From JASLCR01 sp964384345 (GTDB lineage Bacteria > Patescibacteriota > Saccharimonadia > Saccharimonadales > Saccharimonadaceae), in contig CAYLKD010000018.1 of NCBI GenBank assembly GCA_964384345.1, positions 1 to 10,393 on the forward strand: 10,393 nt of DNA. The letters run 5' to 3'. The position numbers were made by a program, and so were the translations under genes. Position 1 is the first letter of the stretch, and the number at the start of each line of letters is the position of its first letter. The notes under the pieces are model-generated. The model saw nothing but the letters and a program-made list of their open reading frames with translations, was not told where the DNA came from and searched no databases. Positions 6,201-10,393 of this stretch are shown piece after piece.

Positions 6201-8830
6201 TGTACGTGGCTAAAAAACCGTCTGCGAAACGATTAAATGTATACGCGAACTTATCGCGACAACGAAAGACTAAAAAAGATGCGGTCTCGCGTAAACGAGC
6301 CGAGTATTTAGCGAGTCTCCCTAAACATCCAGTAAAGCGGTTCTTATATCGTCTTCATCCGAAGCGTGTCTATCACTACTGGTTCAGCAAAAAAGGTGCG
6401 TTTATGGCCTTGAAAATAGCTGGAGTCGGCATTTTACTTGTCGTGCTAGCGGTTGGTGGCTTATTTGCCTACTATCGCAAAGATCTTGACCAAATTCGTC
6501 CTGGAGAACTTGCTAAACGGGTTCAAACAACTGTGACTAAGTACTACGATCGAAACAACGTATTACTCTGGGAAGATAAAGGGAGCGGCAATTACAAGTT
6601 AGTGGTGGATAGTGGTGAGATTGCCCCAACAATGCGTCAAGCAACAATAGCTATAGAGGATAAGGACTTTTACCATCATGGTGGTATCAGTGTAACTGGT
6701 TTAGCGCGTGCTATGATAAACAACGCATCTTCAAGTGATAGTACTCAAGGAGGATCTACACTAACTCAACAGCTTGTTAAGCAAGTATTTTTCCCTCCCG
6801 ATGAAGCGCAGAAACGTGGCCTAGATGGTATTCCTCGCAAAATTAAAGAGATCATTCTATCTATCGAAGTTGAGCGAATGTATGACAAAGACAAAATTCT
6901 CAACCTTTATCTCAATGAATCTCCCTATGGCGGCCGACGAAATGGAGTCGAATCAGCATCTGAAACCTACTTTGGTAAAAAAGCAAAAGACCTTACCTTA
7001 GCCGAATCAGCGCTACTTGCTGCTATTCCGAACCAACCCGGTCTATATAATCCGTACAACACTGCCGGTAATGACGCTTTAATAGCCCGACAGCACAAAG
7101 TACTAACGAGCATGGTGCAACAGGGCTTTGTTACTCAGGCGCAAGCTGATCAAGCCAAAAATGTGCCGATCTTTGATGAGTTGAAACCAGAGACCACACA
7201 ATATACTGATATCAAAGCTCCGCATTTTGTCATGATGGTACGGAGTCAGCTAGAGACTGAACTCGGGACAGCAGTTGTCGGTAAGGGCGGCCTGACTGTT
7301 AAAACGACGCTTGATTCCCGAATTCAAGATAAACTGCAAGAACAGATGACGAGCATGTTTAGCTCTTACTACCCTGATTATGCAGGATTCAGTAACGGTG
7401 CCGGAACTATCGAAGATGCGCGTACTGGCCAGATTCTCGGTATGATGGGAAGTCGGTCATTTGACTATCCAGGCTTTGGTGAAGATAACGCAGCGACGGC
7501 ATTTTTTCAACCTGGTTCATCGATAAAGCCTCTTGTGTACGCACAGCTATTCCAAGATAAAGGCGAAGGCAACCAAAACTTTGGCAGTGGCTCAATTATC
7601 CCTGATAATAAAACTGACTTCAATGGCTATATTCCTCAAAATGCGGACGGCTATTTCAAGGGTAACATCACCATACGCAACAGCTTGGCGCTATCTCGAA
7701 ATATCCCGGCGATTAAAGCTATGGCTATAAATGAACAGAACAAAGATGGCAGTACGCTGCAAACTATCCGACAGATGGGTGACACATACTACTGCACCCA
7801 AGGGCTCGAAAAAGATGCCGGGCTAGGATTAGCTATTGGTGGATGTGGTACTCGTATGATTGACCACACAAACGCGATGGCATCTCTAGCGCGCATGGGT
7901 GTCTATAAACCACAGTCTTCTGTCCTAGAAGTAACTAACTCATCAGGTGAAGTGTTGAAAAAATACAAAGATAGTCAGAAACAAATTGTTGATCCGCAAG
8001 CTGCGTTCGTCGTAAATGACATTCTTGGCGATGCGCAAGCGCGAAAAGGATTGTTCGGTCGAACGATTACGCCAAATCTAGACGCAGCAGGTGTTAAAGT
8101 AGCAATTAAAACTGGTACATCTGATAAAGACCGACAGGCTAAAGACATCTGGACTATCGGCTACACACCGTCTCTCGCGATGACTGTCTGGCTCGGTAAC
8201 TCGGATACACAGGTGCTAAAAAATGGAAACTCATCGATTCCAGCAATCATTCTCGACCCGGTCATGGCATACGCGTCTCAGTTATACGAAGAAGCGGGTA
8301 CCGCAAAGCCAGGTGAATGGTTTACCCAACCTGCAGGTATAAAACGAATTGGCAACGAAGTATACCCGTCATATTACAATAAGAACACATCAGTTAGCTC
8401 GTTGAAAGTCACTTTTGACCAAGTATCAAAGCGAAAAGCTACAGATTGTACTCCGGATGGTGCCAAAGTAGACATTAGTGTGACACAAACGAAAGACCCA
8501 TTCACCAAAAAATTTGTTACTTCAAGCCCCGATGGCTATGACATCAACAACGAGGACAACGTTCATAGCTGTAGTGATGCAAAACCTGCAGTTAGTAGCA
8601 TTAATATCAGTAACAATGGCAAACGTATTACCGTACGTGTTGCGCAGGGTACATTTCCTCTCTCAAGCCTTTCCGTCCAAGTTAATGGCACCAGTGTCGG
8701 CAACTTCAATGTCAGTAGCAACGGTGACATACCTGTAGACTACAACGTGCCCAACGGCGCCACCGTTACAGCTACACTTACCGATACTGGCTTCTACACT
8801 GACACATCAACAAAAAAGTACACTAAGTAG
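6200..8830 (+). CDS. Class A penicillin-binding protein (bifunctional peptidoglycan transglycosylase/transpeptidase)
   Basis: It polymerises lipid II into glycan strands and cross-links the peptides on the outer face of the membrane; it belongs to the PBP1A/PonA family. In 876 residues the order is: a strongly basic cytoplasmic tail (1-66), one membrane segment (about 70-92), a GT51 glycosyltransferase domain (about 110-300) with catalytic E153 in AIEDKDFYHHGG, QGGSTLTQQLVK (183-194), second acid E217 in RKIKEIIL and LAESALLAAIP (267-277), then a transpeptidase domain (about 395-700) with SSIK (440-443, catalytic S440), SRN (499-501) and KTGT (637-640). A tail of about 140 residues (735-876) ends in a Ser/Asn/Thr/Val-rich, beta-type segment resembling an Ig-like fold. 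The only four cysteines (C532, C549, C750, C791) are all extracytoplasmic and form two neighbouring pairs. It is monocistronic, divergent from tyrS, and intact. The start may be GTG 6206. Confidence 0.96.
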   Translation: MYVAKKPSAKRLNVYANLSRQRKTKKDAVSRKRAEYLASLPKHPVKRFLYRLHPKRVYHYWFSKKGAFMALKIAGVGILLVVLAVGGLFAYYRKDLDQIRPGELAKRVQTTVTKYYDRNNVLLWEDKGSGNYKLVVDSGEIAPTMRQATIAIEDKDFYHHGGISVTGLARAMINNASSSDSTQGGSTLTQQLVKQVFFPPDEAQKRGLDGIPRKIKEIILSIEVERMYDKDKILNLYLNESPYGGRRNGVESASETYFGKKAKDLTLAESALLAAIPNQPGLYNPYNTAGNDALIARQHKVLTSMVQQGFVTQAQADQAKNVPIFDELKPETTQYTDIKAPHFVMMVRSQLETELGTAVVGKGGLTVKTTLDSRIQDKLQEQMTSMFSSYYPDYAGFSNGAGTIEDARTGQILGMMGSRSFDYPGFGEDNAATAFFQPGSSIKPLVYAQLFQDKGEGNQNFGSGSIIPDNKTDFNGYIPQNADGYFKGNITIRNSLALSRNIPAIKAMAINEQNKDGSTLQTIRQMGDTYYCTQGLEKDAGLGLAIGGCGTRMIDHTNAMASLARMGVYKPQSSVLEVTNSSGEVLKKYKDSQKQIVDPQAAFVVNDILGDAQARKGLFGRTITPNLDAAGVKVAIKTGTSDKDRQAKDIWTIGYTPSLAMTVWLGNSDTQVLKNGNSSIPAIILDPVMAYASQLYEEAGTAKPGEWFTQPAGIKRIGNEVYPSYYNKNTSVSSLKVTFDQVSKRKATDCTPDGAKVDISVTQTKDPFTKKFVTSSPDGYDINNEDNVHSCSDAKPAVSSINISNNGKRITVRVAQGTFPLSSLSVQVNGTSVGNFNVSSNGDIPVDYNVPNGATVTATLTDTGFYTDTSTKKYTK

Positions 8831-8885
8831 CATTACATCTTTAAACGTTATGTACCTTCTTTGTAACGGTACGTGTCACGTGCAA
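8831..8885. other. Short convergent intergenic region without a canonical terminator
   Basis: This separates the ends of the penicillin-binding protein and PIN-TRAM genes. It contains GTACC (8852-8856) and GGTAC (8868-8872), a possible five-pair stem with an 11-base loop, an alternative pairing CGTTA (8846-8850) with TAACG (8864-8868), and ACGTGTCACGT (8871-8881). None is followed by a T run on either strand. It may be a weak bidirectional stop or no terminator at all. Confidence 0.35.
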
Positions 8886-9674
8886 CTAGTGAGTGTCGAT
8901 CATATTCAGTAATCGATCCTCATTAGTAACGGGTGTCTTGTTTCTACCACGCACTTTTAACTGTTGTTTCTGCTGCGGTGCTTGTTTAATTTTTTTAGCA
9001 AACAGCATCTTACCCGCTGTTGTTTGAATGCTACGAATAAATTCAATTTCAATTGTTGTACCAATATCAGCTTTTGCCTGCTCGACAACAACCATAGTTC
9101 CATCAGCTAGATATCCTACACCCTGATGCGAGTCGTTTCCTTTTTGTGCAATCAGTATACTTACTCGTTCACCAGGTAAGTAATTCATACGAAGTGTTTG
9201 CGCAAGCTCGTTGATGTTCAATACAGGTATATCTTGCGTTTCAGCGACTTTCATCAAATTAAAATCCATCGTACAGATACTACCGCCAAATTTTTTTGCA
9301 AGTTCCAGTAGTTGTTCGTCAACGCCTTGTGCGGCAGAGCCATCATCATAAATGCTGACATCACTAAGAGGTAATGCTTGTAGTTCGCTGACGAGCTCCA
9401 AACCATGTCGGGCCCTCGAGCGTTTGTCTGAATCAGAGCCATCGGCGAGAAGCTGTAGTTCACGAGTAACACTACGCGGAATGGTTATTCGCGCTGGCAA
9501 AAAACCACTGCGTGCTATCGACAATATTCTGCCGTCCATCAGTGACGATGTATCTACAAACACAACACCGCGGTGAGTACCTTTCGAACGAAACATCCCC
9601 TTTCGCCATAAGAAGTAACCTAAGAGTTCAATTTGTAATAGCACTAAAATACAGAGTGTGCTTATTTCTATCAT
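8886..9674 (-). CDS. YacL-like membrane-anchored PIN-TRAM domain protein (putative ribonuclease)
   Basis: From the ATG at 9674 this is a 262-residue protein. It has a single N-terminal hydrophobic helix (about residues 4-22, STLCILVLLQIELLGYFLW), then a PIN nuclease domain (about 36-160) opening VVFVDTSSLMDGR with acidic residues D41, D47, E72, D119 and D137 (CTMDFNLMK), a TRAM RNA-binding domain (about 165-228, from PGERVSILI through GVGYLADGTMVVVE), and a Gln/Lys/Arg-rich tail. PIN domains are metal-dependent RNases, and the PIN-TRAM pair matches B. subtilis YacL. YacL has about four membrane helices and roughly 366 residues, so this is a shortened form. The reading frame is open to a TTG at 9713 inside radA, but ATG 9674 has AGAAGGA 9 bases upstream and is preferred. 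It follows radA directly, recalling the radA-disA-yacL order of Firmicutes with disA absent. The RNA target is unknown. Confidence 0.87.
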   Translation of the reverse strand: MIEISTLCILVLLQIELLGYFLWRKGMFRSKGTHRGVVFVDTSSLMDGRILSIARSGFLPARITIPRSVTRELQLLADGSDSDKRSRARHGLELVSELQALPLSDVSIYDDGSAAQGVDEQLLELAKKFGGSICTMDFNLMKVAETQDIPVLNINELAQTLRMNYLPGERVSILIAQKGNDSHQGVGYLADGTMVVVEQAKADIGTTIEIEFIRSIQTTAGKMLFAKKIKQAPQQKQQLKVRGRNKTPVTNEDRLLNMIDTH

Positions 9675-9683
9675 AAAAATGTT

Positions 9684-9690
9684 TCCTTCT
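9684..9690 (-). promoter_or_regulatory. Ribosome binding site of the PIN-TRAM gene
   Basis: The minus strand reads AGAAGGA, 9 bases before ATG 9674 and within the 22-base gap after the radA stop. It supports the shorter start over the TTG at 9713. Confidence 0.6.
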
Positions 9691-9696
9691 CGCACC

Positions 9697-10393
9697 TTAC
9701 GCGAGGTAATCAATCAATGCCTGTCGAAGGTCAGTGACTGGTTGAATAAAAGTATTTTTTGCACCAGATGCGGGTGCTAAGGCTTTTGTAAAGCCAAGTT
9801 TTTTTGCTTCGGCTATGCGACGCGTCGCATGTTGAGCAGAACGTATTTCCCCACCAAGACCTACTTCTCCAAAGACGATTAGCCCATCATCGAGTTTGCG
9901 CTTTGCGGTAGCACTCGCAATCGCAATACACACAGCAAGGTCAGCGGCAGGATCAGCAAGCTTCAAACCCCCAACAACATTGATATAAATATCTTTGTCA
10001 GATAATTTCAGTTTTGTGCGGCGCTCGAGAACCGCGATTAGAAGCGTTAATCGATTTAGATCAAATCCACTTGCTGTACGCTTAGGATACCCGAAACTTG
10101 TCGGAGAGACAAGTGCTTGAATTTCGACAAGTAGAGGTCGATTGCCTTCAATGGTCGCTAATACTACAGATCCATCAGCATTTTGACGCTCTGCGAGCAA
10201 AGCTTGAGATGGATTTTTAACAATACGCAGGCCTTGCTCGTCCATTTCAAATATAGCCGCTTCAGCAGTTGAGCCATAGCGATTTTTTATTGCTCTGACG
10301 ATCTTGAATCCACCGTACGTGTCACCTTCAAACTGCAGCACGACATCGACTAAGTGCTCTAGTACTTTCGGACCTGCGATACTGCCCTCTTTC
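9697..10393 (-). CDS. radA: DNA repair protein RadA (Sms), C-terminal half, cut by window edge
   Basis: RadA is a RecA-related hexameric ATPase that drives branch migration of recombination intermediates. The visible part is 232 codons, the first incomplete. The frame stays open to the window edge and reads KEGSIAGPKVLEHLVDVV before FEGD, the usual RadA sequence just before the KNRFG motif. That motif is KNRYG here (codons covering 10287-10273). The remainder is the Lon-protease-like domain, with DIYINVVGGLKLADPAADLA and GEVGLGGEIR, which in RadA acts as a scaffold and not a protease. The zinc finger, Walker A and Walker B lie outside the window. An internal GTG at 10341 is not the true start. 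The stop TAA at 9699-9697 is 22 bases before the PIN-TRAM ATG, so the two are likely co-transcribed. Confidence 0.97.
   Translation of the reverse strand, partial: KEGSIAGPKVLEHLVDVVLQFEGDTYGGFKIVRAIKNRYGSTAEAAIFEMDEQGLRIVKNPSQALLAERQNADGSVVLATIEGNRPLLVEIQALVSPTSFGYPKRTASGFDLNRLTLLIAVLERRTKLKLSDKDIYINVVGGLKLADPAADLAVCIAIASATAKRKLDDGLIVFGEVGLGGEIRSAQHATRRIAEAKKLGFTKALAPASGAKNTFIQPVTDLRQALIDYLA

Noticed and set aside
8852..8872. Rho-independent terminator between the convergent genes
   Set aside because: The stem is only five pairs with an 11-base loop, and no T run follows on either strand.
9675..9713. Upstream extension of the PIN-TRAM gene to a TTG at 9713
   Set aside because: It would overlap radA by 17 bases with no ribosome binding site, while ATG 9674 has AGAAGGA at good spacing and puts the hydrophobic helix at the N-terminus.
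10339..10341. GTG as the start of radA
   Set aside because: The frame continues upstream to the window edge with characteristic RadA sequence, so this is an internal codon of a truncated gene.

Overview
The window reads as a core-gene segment of a small bacterial genome, with no mobile elements, CRISPR arrays or RNA genes visible. The gene set and protein style (a very basic cytoplasmic tail on a class A penicillin-binding protein, a short one-helix YacL-like protein, tight overlapping operons) suggest Candidatus Saccharibacteria (TM7) or a related Patescibacteria lineage. This is an inference from pattern, not from a database search. Two genes (recG and the phosphohexomutase) end in TGA at the expected protein length, so the ordinary bacterial code is used. 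That argues against the Gracilibacteria/Absconditabacteria, where UGA encodes glycine.

Layout. Positions 1-4770 hold a minus-strand operon read from right to left: a phosphoglucomutase/phosphomannomutase (4770-3013), recG (3016-983), a zinc phospholipase C/P1-nuclease-fold protein (978-154) and the first 51 codons of rsmD (154-1, cut by the window edge). The junctions are an ATGA overlap, a 4-base gap and a TAATG overlap. A promoter-like TATAAT and a strong ribosome binding site precede the mutase. Upstream, on the same strand, is tyrS (6045-4825), with its own extended -10 promoter so close to the ATG that the mRNA may be almost leaderless. A 154-bp divergent intergenic region with three short palindromes separates tyrS from a plus-strand class A penicillin-binding protein (6200-8830). 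That gene converges on a minus-strand pair entering from the right edge: the C-terminal half of radA (10393-9697) and a YacL-like PIN-TRAM protein (9674-8886).

Functions. RecG and RadA process branched DNA intermediates in recombination. RsmD methylates 16S rRNA, and TyrRS charges tRNA-Tyr. The hexose-phosphate mutase can feed nucleotide-sugar and envelope precursors, and the penicillin-binding protein polymerises and cross-links peptidoglycan. All are housekeeping roles.

The least ordinary items are these. The phospholipase C/P1-nuclease-fold protein keeps the histidine/acidic metal-ligand pattern but has no signal peptide and no N-terminal tryptophan ligand. The tyrosyl-tRNA synthetase has Thr in place of the first His of its HIGH motif. 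The penicillin-binding protein has exactly four cysteines, placed as two pairs outside the membrane. No complete new defence or mobile system is evident.
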